NCBI RefSeq assembly: GCF_023703795.1
Contig: NZ_CP098518.1
Span: 1,984,001-2,048,000 of the forward strand
Length of the DNA stretch: 64,000 nt
Direction of reading: 5' to 3'
Source: Haloplanus sp. HW8-1
Lineage (GTDB): Archaea > Halobacteriota > Halobacteria > Halobacteriales > Haloferacaceae
Within the stretch, counting starts at the first letter, position 1; every line of letters begins with the position of its first letter. A program made the position numbers and the translations under genes. Positions 1-7,868 of this stretch are shown one piece after another. The notes under the pieces were generated by a model. That model saw only the letters and a list, made by a program, of their open reading frames with translations. It did not search any database and was not told the origin of the DNA.

Positions 1-822
1 CCACGCGGCTCCGCGGGCGGTCGCCCGCAGGAAGGCCCGGACGGCCTCGGGATTCGAGTCCGCCCAGTCCCGCTTGGCCGCGATCACGTGGCCGTAGGAG
101 GGAATCGTCTCCGCGACGGGGACGCTGTCGACCGTGTACCCCTGGGCCTCGGCACTGATGGCGTCACCGAAGACCCCACCCGCGGCGTCGACCTTTCCCG
201 AGAGGAGTTGCTGGACCGTGTCGTAGCCCGTATCGACCATCTCCACGTCCTCCCGAACGCCCGCTTCCTCCAAGAGTAGCGATGTGAGCCTCCGAACCAT
301 CCCGGGACCGGTACCCACCGTCCTGCCGGCGAGTTGTTCGACGTCCGTCAGTTCCCCGCCGAAGGTCTCCCGGGTCGAGAACACCACCGCTGGACTCTTC
401 TGCATCACGACACTCACCGACTGCGGCGAGAGCCCCCGACTGTTGATGTTCAACACCTGATCGCTACTGGTGACCGCGAAGTCGACGTTGCCGAGGCCGA
501 CCTGCTTCGCCGAGAACGTCGATCCCTCGCCGGTTTCGATCGAACCGAGCGTCAGTCCCTCCTCCTCGTAGAACCCCTTTGCCTTCGCGGTGAAGTACGG
601 CACGTGGAGGCCGCTCGGCTTCCAGTTGAGGAGCAGCGACGACTCGTCCGGAATCGGCGTTCCCGTGGCGGTGCCGGTCGGCGTGTCCGTGTCGGTCGGC
701 GCCTCCGTGTCGGTCCCGTTGCCCCCACCGCCGTTCGTTCCGCCGAGACACCCCGCGAGTCCCGTCGTTCCCGCCGCCCCCGCCGCGACGAGAAAGGACC
801 GTCTCGTCGGTGTCGATTGCAT
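1..822 (-). CDS. NMT1/THI5-like ABC transporter substrate-binding lipoprotein (3' end cut by window)
   Basis: Periplasmic-type solute-binding protein of an ABC importer, anchored outside the cell membrane. The N-terminus has a twin-arginine motif (R7-R8, RRSFL) and a lipobox LAGC with the lipidated Cys at residue 25, followed by a Gly/Thr/Asp-rich linker. The mature part begins LLLNWKPSGLHVPYFTAK, as in the NMT1/THI5 and SsuA/TauA families that bind pyrimidines, sulfonates or nitrate-like ligands. The frame is still open at base 1, so the C-terminus and any permease or ATPase genes lie outside the window. A TATA-like box (TTTTTATAC) lies about 25-35 bases before the ATG. The ligand cannot be told from sequence; a second protein of this type is at 27814. 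Confidence 0.85.
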   Translation of the reverse strand, partial: MQSTPTRRSFLVAAGAAGTTGLAGCLGGTNGGGGNGTDTEAPTDTDTPTGTATGTPIPDESSLLLNWKPSGLHVPYFTAKAKGFYEEEGLTLGSIETGEGSTFSAKQVGLGNVDFAVTSSDQVLNINSRGLSPQSVSVVMQKSPAVVFSTRETFGGELTDVEQLAGRTVGTGPGMVRRLTSLLLEEAGVREDVEMVDTGYDTVQQLLSGKVDAAGGVFGDAISAEAQGYTVDSVPVAETIPSYGHVIAAKRDWADSNPEAVRAFLRATARGAAW

Positions 823-871
823 ACGCGGCTATCAGGTCACCTTTAGTATAAAAATTCCGGTGAATTATTTA

Positions 872-1162
872 TTAACTAACGCCGATCTCGTCCTCCGGTG
901 GCGACCACTCGAACTCGAGTTCGAGTTCGAGTTGGCGGTGGGTCTCGCCCACGAACTCCACCTCAACCTCGATGGGCTCGTCGAACTCGAAGGGGATCTC
1001 CCACTCGTCGGTCGAGATGGTGAGACGCGGTTCCGATTCGATCTGATCGGCGAGGTCACGGAGGAACCCCGCCGTCGACTCCCGCGAGAGGCGTACCTCC
1101 CGCTCGAAGTAGCCGTCGGTCACGGTCCGTGGCCCGTCGTTCGCGTCCGGCAGGTCGGCCAT
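872..1162 (-). CDS. amphi-Trp domain protein
   Basis: Small acidic haloarchaeal protein of 96 residues. The order FEREVRLSRESTAGFLRDLA, then a run of alternating acidic and hydrophobic residues (VEVEVEF, LELELEFEW), matches the amphi-Trp domain, a family of unknown function named for conserved Trp on amphipathic strands. The ATG at 1162 (MADLPD) was chosen over an upstream frame extension because the extension is Arg-rich and lacks haloarchaeal composition. It is transcribed away from the ArsR-type regulator at 1219, with only 56 bases between the two starts, so they share a promoter region containing a TAAAATAG box. Confidence 0.75.
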   Translation of the reverse strand: MADLPDANDGPRTVTDGYFEREVRLSRESTAGFLRDLADQIESEPRLTISTDEWEIPFEFDEPIEVEVEFVGETHRQLELELEFEWSPPEDEIGVS

Positions 1163-1218
1163 ACGGCTTCTACGGGGAGAGAGGTAAAATAGTGTGCGTC
1201 CCAAGGACGGCACGACAG

Positions 1219-1509
1219 ATGTCTTTGTTCGATATCCTCGGGAGCAAGGCACGACTGCAGATCATCCGCGAGCTAGCCACGGAGCCCCGGTACGTCTCCG
1301 AACTCGCCGATCGGGTGGGGATGGACGGCAAGACGGCCGTCCACCACCTCTCGACGCTCGAGGAGGCGGATATCGTCGAGAGCTACCGCACGAGCCGCCG
1401 CAAGTACTACCGACTGACCAAGCGCATCGAACTCCGGGCGTCGCCCGACCCCGACCCCATGTTTCTCCTGCACGCCGACGACGTCGACGAAGCGGAGCGG
1501 TCTCAGTAG
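1219..1509 (+). CDS. ArsR-type winged-helix transcriptional regulator
   Basis: DNA-binding regulator of 96 residues. The sequence LFDILGSKARLQIIRELATE followed by YVSELADRVGMDGKTAVHHL is a classic winged HTH of the ArsR/HTH_20 kind, with the recognition helix at about residues 31-45 and a basic wing (SRRKYYRL) at about 60-68. No cysteine metal site is visible, so it is probably not a metal sensor. The C-terminal tail is short and acidic. The start at 1219 (MSLFDILG) puts the HTH at the usual distance from the N-terminus. It is divergent from the amphi-Trp gene, which is a plausible target; the exchanger gene downstream at 1609 could also be. Confidence 0.85.
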   Translation: MSLFDILGSKARLQIIRELATEPRYVSELADRVGMDGKTAVHHLSTLEEADIVESYRTSRRKYYRLTKRIELRASPDPDPMFLLHADDVDEAERSQ

Positions 1510-1608
1510 TCCGCCGTCCGCCGCGCTCCCGGCTGCGTGTATACTAATTCAATAGATGTTACTACTCACGTACTAACATACATCACAGTCGACCGCTAGC
1601 GACTGGTC

Positions 1609-2862
1609 ATGGTACGAACGCGGATGGTCGTCGGTATCGTGTTGTTACTGTCGCTGCTCGTCGCCTCTCCGGCCACGTCCGCGGTCGCTCAGGATTTCGG
1701 GGTCGACGGCCCGGCCGGGACGGTCGTCGCACAGGACGCGGGCGAAGGGGGCGAGGAAGGCGAAGCGGGTGACGGGGAAGAAGGCGGAATCGAGGGTGCC
1801 ATCGAAGGCTTCATCGAGGCGCAGGGAACCATCGGCGCGGTGATCGTCCTTCTCGGCGGTATCCTCCTCCTGACGGCGTGTACGGAGAAACTCATCAGCT
1901 ACCTCGCCCGTGCGTCGCTCAACATGAAGATGTCGCTGTTCGCACTCGCGATCGTCTTCACCGGCTTCGAGTTCGACGACACGATCCTCGCCTTGGTCCT
2001 GTCGAGTGGCGGACTAGAGCAGGCAGCGCTCGGGACGGCACTCGGCACTGGCCTGGCGATCATCGGTATCACGCTCGCGGTGGCCGCAATCATCAAACCG
2101 TTCCCGGTCGACTTGCCGACGGACTACATCGTCATCTTCGGACTCGCGCCGCTCATCCTCGTCCCGTTCGTCCTGCTCGGGACGCTGACGTTCGTCCACG
2201 GTGTCATCCTGACCGCCTTCTTCGTGTTCTCGTTCGCGTACTTCATCGTCCGCGAACGGCAGCGCGACATCCCGGTCTTCCGAAACACCGAACTCGGACA
2301 GGAACTCGAGGATCTGCGAACCGACGGTGGGATGGCACGCCCCAACTCGGTCGAAGAGATCCCCGAAGACCATCTCCTCGGTGACCTCGCCAACTCCGGC
2401 ATCGTCTGGATCGGCCTCTCCCTCCTCGCGCTCGCGGGTATCGTCTTCGCTGCAATGTTGCTCGAAGGCGGGTCCGAAGTCGTGATCGAAGGGTTCGGCA
2501 TCGAGGAGACCGTCTTCGGGGCGACGTTCCTCACACTGGTCCTCACGTTCGAGGACATCATGCTCACCATCGAACCGGTCCGCCGTGGCTTCCCCGAGAT
2601 CGGCGTCGGCAACGTCATCGGAAGCGTGCTGTTCTCCGTGACCGGCAACATCGGCGTCATCATGTTCCTCAGCGAGGTGGACATCTCGTCGTCCGTGCTC
2701 ACGTTCCACCTCCCGGCCATGATCATCGTGACCGTGCTGGCGGCCTACTTCTTCTACGAGGGGGCGATGAAGCGCTGGCACGGCGCCTTGCTCGGCGGTC
2801 TCTACGTCGCCTACTGGATCGTCGCGCTCGTCGTGTTCAGCGGCGTGCCGATCGGGGAGTGA
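1609..2862 (+). CDS. Atypical sodium/calcium exchanger (CaCA)-type membrane protein
   Basis: Integral membrane antiporter-like protein, 417 residues. It begins with a cleavable-looking signal (VVGIVLLLSLLVASPATSAVAQ), then a Gly/Glu-rich stretch (about residues 43-65) and roughly ten membrane segments in two halves. The second half contains FGATFLTLVLTFEDIMLTIE and IGVGNVIGSVLFS, which resemble the alpha-2 repeat of CaCA exchangers, but the usual SLPE core is replaced by TFED. The first half (TGFEFDDTILALVLSSGG) is the corresponding alpha-1 repeat. It ends one base from the stop of a related exchanger on the other strand, so the pair is convergent. The transported ion is uncertain because the conserved acidic motif differs. 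Confidence 0.8.
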   Translation: MVRTRMVVGIVLLLSLLVASPATSAVAQDFGVDGPAGTVVAQDAGEGGEEGEAGDGEEGGIEGAIEGFIEAQGTIGAVIVLLGGILLLTACTEKLISYLARASLNMKMSLFALAIVFTGFEFDDTILALVLSSGGLEQAALGTALGTGLAIIGITLAVAAIIKPFPVDLPTDYIVIFGLAPLILVPFVLLGTLTFVHGVILTAFFVFSFAYFIVRERQRDIPVFRNTELGQELEDLRTDGGMARPNSVEEIPEDHLLGDLANSGIVWIGLSLLALAGIVFAAMLLEGGSEVVIEGFGIEETVFGATFLTLVLTFEDIMLTIEPVRRGFPEIGVGNVIGSVLFSVTGNIGVIMFLSEVDISSSVLTFHLPAMIIVTVLAAYFFYEGAMKRWHGALLGGLYVAYWIVALVVFSGVPIGE

Positions 2863-2863
2863 G

Positions 2864-3940
2864 TCAGACCGCGTAGTTCGCCACCCAGTACGCGGCGTAG
2901 GCGGCAAGCAAGAGCGCGCCTGTCGGGCGTCCCACCTTCCCGCGGTAGAAGGCGATGGCGACGATCAGTAGCGTGCCGAAAAAGAACGGCCAGTGGACGG
3001 TGACGACGGTTCCGGCCGTGTTCAGGGGCCGGACCATCGCGATCAGACCCGCGTTGGCGCTGACGAAAAAGAGCATGCTCCCCACGACGTTGCCGACGCC
3101 GATGTGGGGACGCCCCTGCCGGACGGGTTCGACCGTCAGAAACAGTTCTTCGAGCGACGCGATGAAGCTCATCACCGTCGCGCCGAAGGCGAGTCCGGTC
3201 ACGCCGAGGAGTGTCAGCAGTTCTTTGGCCCCCTCGACGGCGAGTTCGGAGCCGACCGTCATGCCCACCGCAGCGACGAGGGCGACGCCGAGAAACGCCG
3301 GTCCCTCGTATCGTTCGGGGACGTGGTCCTCCACGAGTCCGTCGACGTCGAGGTCCGGATCCACGTCCAGACCGAACCACGTCCCGTCCTCGTCCTCCCC
3401 TCGCTCGTCACTGTTTTCGGCCGTGGCCTCGCGTTCCTCCTCCATGATCTCGACGTCCTCGGCCGAGAGGTAACGGGTGTCCGTGTAGCGTTCGAGCGTG
3501 TAGATGATGCCGAGGTACGGGACGAACGTCGCGGTCAGGACGGCGCCGTCGAACCGCGAGAGCGTGCCGTCGAGGGCCAGACCGAAGAAGAGAAACGGGG
3601 CGAGCAGCGTGATGCCGAGGTAGTTGCGAGGGACGTCCGTCTCGAAGGGGACCAACACGCCGGCGAGGCCGACGGCCGCCCCGAGGATGAAGAGCGCCTC
3701 GCCGAAGACGGTGCCGAGCGCCAAGTCGGGCAACCTGTCGTACGCCGCCGCGATGCCGAGAATGACGTTCTCGAGGTCCGTCCCCGCGAGAACGACAGTC
3801 AGGAAGAACCCGGAAACGCCGAGCGCGAGTGCCCCCTCGGCGACGGCCTCGATGAACGTCTCGACGCTGACGATGACGATGACGACCCCGACCAGAAACA
3901 GCGCGACCGACACCAACTCGCCCGGCAGTCCGAGTACCAT
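2864..3940 (-). CDS. Atypical sodium/calcium exchanger (CaCA)-type membrane protein
   Basis: Integral membrane antiporter-like protein of 358 residues with about ten predicted segments and a central acidic cytoplasmic loop (roughly residues 165-210, rich in Glu/Asp). The alpha-1-like repeat reads GFFLTVVLAGTDLENVILG, and the alpha-2-like repeat reads MSFIASLEELFLTVEP then GVGNVVGSMLFF. It is clearly related to the convergent gene at 1609, sharing the T(V/I)EPVR and (H/E)IGVGNV(V/I)GS signatures, but it has no signal peptide. The start at 3940 (MVLGLPGELVSVALF) places a hydrophobic segment right at the N-terminus, and the upstream in-frame extension is Arg-rich and unlikely to be translated. 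Substrate unknown; Na+/Ca2+ or another cation. Confidence 0.8.
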   Translation of the reverse strand: MVLGLPGELVSVALFLVGVVIVIVSVETFIEAVAEGALALGVSGFFLTVVLAGTDLENVILGIAAAYDRLPDLALGTVFGEALFILGAAVGLAGVLVPFETDVPRNYLGITLLAPFLFFGLALDGTLSRFDGAVLTATFVPYLGIIYTLERYTDTRYLSAEDVEIMEEEREATAENSDERGEDEDGTWFGLDVDPDLDVDGLVEDHVPERYEGPAFLGVALVAAVGMTVGSELAVEGAKELLTLLGVTGLAFGATVMSFIASLEELFLTVEPVRQGRPHIGVGNVVGSMLFFVSANAGLIAMVRPLNTAGTVVTVHWPFFFGTLLIVAIAFYRGKVGRPTGALLLAAYAAYWVANYAV

Positions 3941-4197
3941 GCGACGGGGAGGTACGCCCACCACCACATAAAGTCCTCGCCGACCCCCTCGTGGAGTGTG
4001 GGTCGTTCTCGCGACGTCCCACACGCGAGCCCCGACGGCCGCCGTGGTCGGGGCCGCGCGTCGCCGCCGTCGGTGACCCGGTCCCAAACGGTAAAGTCGA
4101 TCCGCCTCCGGAGAGTGGACATGAACGGGTACGTCGGCGCCGTGTGGCGGTCGACCGCCGTCCACACGGCCACGACTCCGCGAGTCGAGGTGGTGGG

Positions 4198-4845
4198 ATG
4201 AGCCTCATCGCGGTCGTCGAAATCGGTCATCCGGATCTGGCGCTCACGCCCACCATCCGCTCGACCGACGCGTCGGTGGAGGTGGTGTCTCACACTGCGA
4301 CCGATCCCGAGACGGGGATGTTCTTCTTTCTCGTCGAATCGGACTCCTTTCCAACGTTCGAGGCGGCCCTCGAACGCGACCATACGGTCGAGGAATCGAT
4401 GCTGGTCGCCGAGGCGTCGTCGACGCGTATCTACCGACTCCGTCACTCCCCCGGGACGAAACTCGTCTCCCCGACCACGATCGAGATGGGGGGACTCATG
4501 CTCGAAGCCGAGAGCACTGATACCGGCTGGTCGATTCGGACGCAACTTCCCGACCGCGAGACGCTCGGTAGGCTCTGGGAATACTGCGACGGTGAGGGAA
4601 TCGACTTCGAGATCGATCACATCTACAGCCTCGACGAGTTCTCGGTCGACGACGGCGTCGGACTCACCGACGCCCAGCGTGATGCCCTGCTGACTGCCTA
4701 CGAGGCGGGGTACTTCGAGGAACCCCGTGGTACCTCGCTACAGGAACTGGCCGACGACCTCGGCATCTCGCCGACCGCCGTCGGCGGTCGCATCCGTCGG
4801 GGGACGTCCCGACTCATCGAGCGGACGCTCGTCGAGGACGAGTGA
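4198..4845 (+). CDS. Bacterio-opsin-activator-like HTH-10 transcriptional regulator
   Basis: Haloarchaeal regulator of 215 residues with the family layout: an N-terminal ligand or sensor region (about residues 1-150) and a C-terminal HTH_10 module. The signature LTDAQRDALLTAYEAGYFEEPR, then LQELADDLGISPTAVGGRIR and a basic end (RRGTSRLIERTL), is diagnostic for Bat-type regulators. The start codon ATG at 4198 is preceded by GTGGG, and the in-frame upstream extension has non-coding composition. It is followed after 76 bases by a HalOD1 protein on the same strand, so the two may be co-transcribed. The target genes cannot be read from sequence. Confidence 0.85.
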   Translation: MSLIAVVEIGHPDLALTPTIRSTDASVEVVSHTATDPETGMFFFLVESDSFPTFEAALERDHTVEESMLVAEASSTRIYRLRHSPGTKLVSPTTIEMGGLMLEAESTDTGWSIRTQLPDRETLGRLWEYCDGEGIDFEIDHIYSLDEFSVDDGVGLTDAQRDALLTAYEAGYFEEPRGTSLQELADDLGISPTAVGGRIRRGTSRLIERTLVEDE

Positions 4846-4921
4846 GGCGCCACAGGGATAAACGCCACAGATGAGACACCCGCAGAGTCAACCCGCCGCT
4901 CGAACATCTTCGATCAGGAGC

Positions 4922-5209
4922 ATGGCTATCACGGAACTCGACGCGATCCACCACGTCCACCACGACGCGGACGGCGACGAGCGACTGAGCGCCACCCTCG
5001 TCGACGCCGTCGCTTCCCTCGCCGACACCGATCCCGCCGATCTGCCGCCGCTCGAAACGCGGATCAACGTGGCCGCGCTCGATGGTCTCTGGGACACCGA
5101 CTCCCCGGAGCCACCCGCATCCGGTTGCCTCACGTTCACTTACGCCGGGTACGTCGTCGTTGTCCGGAGCACCGGCACCGTGTTTCTCCGGGAGCGGGAT
5201 GGGGACTAA
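4922..5209 (+). CDS. HalOD1 output-domain protein
   Basis: Cytoplasmic protein of 95 residues made almost wholly of a HalOD1 domain, the haloarchaeal output module usually found alone or after a receiver domain. Visible family traits are the ETRINVAALDGLWD stretch in the middle and the ending LTFTYAGYVVVVRSTGTVFLRE, a beta pair with conserved Gly. The ATG at 4922 (MAITELDAIHHVH) is chosen because the upstream extension is short and unrelated. It sits 76 bases after the Bat-like regulator and could serve as its partner. A second HalOD1 copy, fused to a receiver, is at 59778. No catalytic residues are known for this domain. Confidence 0.8.
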   Translation: MAITELDAIHHVHHDADGDERLSATLVDAVASLADTDPADLPPLETRINVAALDGLWDTDSPEPPASGCLTFTYAGYVVVVRSTGTVFLRERDGD

Positions 5210-5373
5210 CCGGCGACAGCGACATCCCTATCTCGCGCCGTCGACCGATAGCCGATCCCCCGAACGGCTTCACACCGCCTGTCGAGGTCCGTCTTCGAAA
5301 ACCGGGAGAGCCTCGATTCGCCCACCGTCCGAGCACCAACGACGGACGCGTCCGCATCGACCCATGCGGTTCG

Positions 5374-6231
5374 TCAGTCCTCGAGTCGGCCACGCCGCCA
5401 CGCCTCGGTATCGGCCGCCTGGTTGAACGTGTAGATGTGGAGCCCCCGGATGTCGTACTCGGGGTCGGCGGCGTAGGGGGCCAATCCGTCGACGATCGCA
5501 TCGGGCGTGTACTTCCCGCGCGAGCCGACGAGTTGGCGAACGAACCCCACGATGCCGCTCGTCTTCCGCAGGAAGCGCACGGAGTCGCCGACGCCGACTT
5601 TCTGAGAGATGTTCAACAAGCGCTGGTACTTCATCACGCCCGGAATCCCCACCTCGACCGGAAGGTCGATTTCCCGGTCGCGCACCGTCTCGATCCAGCG
5701 GCGGATAGCCTCGGGATCGTAACAGAGCTGTGTCGTGAGATACGTGGCGTGGGGAGCTTTCCGCTCCATCGCCTCGGCCAGCGTCCGGTCGTCGAGGAAG
5801 TCGTGGCCCTCGGGGTAGCCGGTGATGCCCACCTCGTCGAAGGCGTAGCCGAGGTCTTCGAGCGCAACGAGGAGGTCGTGGGCCGACTCGAACTCGCCGA
5901 CGGGGTCTTCGCGGTCGCCACCGGGAACGAAGACGTCGGTGACGCCGGCGTCATCGAGGCGGCCGGCAACCTCGTCGAGATGGTCGTCGTCGCGCACGTA
6001 CCGGGCGGCGACGTGAGGGATCGGCTCGTACCCCCGGGCGGCCGCCTTCTCGGACCACTCAACCGTCGCGTCGAGGCCGAGTTGGGGCGAGGCCGTGATC
6101 GCGATCTCGGCACCCTCCGGGAGCCGTTCCATCTGCCCCTCGACGCTGTCGAAGGGCATGAGCTCGAACCGGGGATCGGTGAGCAGTCTCGATGCACCGT
6201 CGGCGGTATCGGTCGATGTGGTGAGGGACAT
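5374..6231 (-). CDS. Methylenetetrahydrofolate reductase-like protein
   Basis: TIM-barrel protein of 285 residues related to MetF, which reduces 5,10-methylene-THF to 5-methyl-THF. Supporting stretches are AITASPQLGLDATVEWSEKA, YEPIPHVAARYV, FVPGGDRED and VGITGYPEGH, which follow the barrel strands of the family, plus YLTTQLCYDPEAI, matching the T/Q-x-F/Y-D element. The N-terminal Glu of canonical MetF (E-x-x-P) appears replaced (ITASPQ), so the reaction may differ from housekeeping MetF. It lies 60 bases after the DmdA-like gene on the same strand and is probably in its operon. That context suggests it processes methyl- or methylene-THF produced by demethylation. Confidence 0.83.
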   Translation of the reverse strand: MSLTTSTDTADGASRLLTDPRFELMPFDSVEGQMERLPEGAEIAITASPQLGLDATVEWSEKAAARGYEPIPHVAARYVRDDDHLDEVAGRLDDAGVTDVFVPGGDREDPVGEFESAHDLLVALEDLGYAFDEVGITGYPEGHDFLDDRTLAEAMERKAPHATYLTTQLCYDPEAIRRWIETVRDREIDLPVEVGIPGVMKYQRLLNISQKVGVGDSVRFLRKTSGIVGFVRQLVGSRGKYTPDAIVDGLAPYAADPEYDIRGLHIYTFNQAADTEAWRRGRLED

Positions 6232-6291
6232 GTCGAATCGGTTCGGCGTCGTCGTCGGTTAGGCCGGGTGATGGTTAGGGCTGTCGGGGGA

Positions 6292-7677
6292 CTACTCCTC
6301 GGCGTCCTGCCGGGCGTTCAGTTTTGCCTGCTCCCTGGCGCTGGGGTTCACGGACTCCTTGAACGGCACCTCGGCGACCGTCGCGTACGCGGGTTCGCCC
6401 GCCTCCTCGGCGTACTCGTCTGGCAGGTGAACCGCGAACTCCAAGTCGAGGTTCTCCTCGTAGATCTCGTCGTTGAGGAGGGCGTCGGTCTCGGCCTGTA
6501 GCTTCTCCGCGGGGACGAAGCCCAGCCCGATGTTCGTCTCCAGATCGGGGTTCCACCACGGCGAGGTCATGTATCCACACTCCGTGCCGGTGTCCGGATC
6601 CGAGACGATCCAGAAGTCGGGGGCGTAGTCGCGGATCGGTTCGCCCGCGATCTTCAGGCCGACCATCTTGAGGTTGAACGGGTACTCCCCGTTCTCGACG
6701 AGTCGTTGCTGGCGTTCGAGTTCCGCCTTGCCGATGTAATCACCGTCCTTGTCGTTGGGGACCTGATAGCCGAGGTTGACCTGGAACGGCGAGGTCTCGT
6801 GGTCCATATCCTGTCCCCACGAGAGGATGCCCGCTGCGATACGGCGGTGGTGTCCGGGCGCGATCTGGCGGCCGCCGTGGTCCTTGACCGACTCCATCAC
6901 CGGGTCCCAGACCCGTTCGGCGTTTTCGCTCGCGTCCTTGACGTAGACCTCGAAGCCCTTCTCACCGGAGAAGCCCGTCTGACTCACCAACACCGGGCAG
7001 CCGTTGATCTCGGCGTCCATCAGCCCGTAGTAGGGGATGTCGCTGACCGCCTCGCCGACGACGTCGACCATCACGTCCTCGGACAGAGGCCCCTGAATCT
7101 GCATCGGCGCCACGTCGATCTCGTCGATCTCCACGTCGAAGTCCATGCCGACGTTGACGCCCTGAAGCCACTGCATGAGCGTCGAATCCGAGATGGAAAA
7201 CCAGAACTCGTCCTCGGCGACCCGCAGGAGGACCGGATCGTTCAGGATGCCGCCGTCCTCGTTACAGAGGATGACGTACTTGCCGGACATCGGGTCGATC
7301 TCCGTGGCATCCCGGGTGATGACGTAGTCCGTCAGCGCCTCGGCGTCCGGCCCCTTCACCCGGATCTGGCGCTCGACCGCCACGTCCCACAGCGTCACGC
7401 TCTCTGTAAGCGCCTCGTACTCCTTCATCGCGCCGCCGTCTTCGGGTTCGACCAGACCCCGCGGGTGGTAGATCCGGTTGTAGACCGTACAGCGCCACGC
7501 TCCCTCCTCGTTGAAGGACTTGTGGAAGAAGGGCGACTTCCGAACGCGGGTCGAGACGAGCATCTCGATGCCCGGGTCGCCGGTCTGTCGCAGGTTCCGT
7601 GGAAGGACACGGTCGGACTGGTCGATTTCCGGATGGTTCGGGTGGCCGTCGGGCGCGGTGGAGTCATCGTTTGTCAT
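6292..7677 (-). CDS. DmdA-like tetrahydrofolate-dependent demethylase (GcvT fold)
   Basis: Aminomethyltransferase-family protein of 461 residues, predicted to move a methyl group from a substrate to tetrahydrofolate. The N-terminus (STRVRKSPF..., WRCTVYNRIYHPRG) and the core features (VERQIRVKGPDAEAL, GGILNDPVLLRVAEDEFWF, AGILSWGQDMDHETSPFQVN) follow the DMSP demethylase DmdA pattern more closely than GcvT itself. There is a longer C-terminal tail (about residues 400-461) than in bacterial DmdA. The ATG at 7677 was chosen over the TTG two codons upstream. It leads an operon with the MTHFR-like gene and is divergent from sarcosine oxidase. From context the substrate could be DMSP, glycine betaine or another methylated osmolyte; this is inference. 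Confidence 0.85.
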   Translation of the reverse strand: MTNDDSTAPDGHPNHPEIDQSDRVLPRNLRQTGDPGIEMLVSTRVRKSPFFHKSFNEEGAWRCTVYNRIYHPRGLVEPEDGGAMKEYEALTESVTLWDVAVERQIRVKGPDAEALTDYVITRDATEIDPMSGKYVILCNEDGGILNDPVLLRVAEDEFWFSISDSTLMQWLQGVNVGMDFDVEIDEIDVAPMQIQGPLSEDVMVDVVGEAVSDIPYYGLMDAEINGCPVLVSQTGFSGEKGFEVYVKDASENAERVWDPVMESVKDHGGRQIAPGHHRRIAAGILSWGQDMDHETSPFQVNLGYQVPNDKDGDYIGKAELERQQRLVENGEYPFNLKMVGLKIAGEPIRDYAPDFWIVSDPDTGTECGYMTSPWWNPDLETNIGLGFVPAEKLQAETDALLNDEIYEENLDLEFAVHLPDEYAEEAGEPAYATVAEVPFKESVNPSAREQAKLNARQDAEE

Positions 7678-7774
7678 CGACAATTAACGCCGATCCCCAC
7701 CCGGATAAGGTTGGACCACAGCTATCTCGGATGTATAAGTACCCTCGACCGATCGCGGCCGGGGCCGGCGAGAA

Positions 7775-7800
7775 AATTAACACGTATAGTGTTGTTAATT
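7775..7800. promoter_or_regulatory. Imperfect palindrome in the divergent dmdA-like/sarcosine oxidase promoter
   Basis: The 191-base divergent intergenic region holds an A+T-rich imperfect inverted repeat with arms AATTAACA and TGTTAATT around a short centre, followed by a run of eight G. It lies about 70 bases before the sarcosine oxidase ATG and about 100 before the dmdA-like ATG. Its symmetry and position suit an operator for a dimeric regulator of both operons. No regulator gene lies adjacent, so this is an inference. A CTTATCC box at about 7708-7714 may be the TATA element of the leftward operon. Confidence 0.4.
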
Positions 7801-7868
7801 GGGGGGGGTCGCCGACCGACGGGTGACGGGACCCAAGGGTCAATACCCTCCCCTCCGAACCCCTGCGT

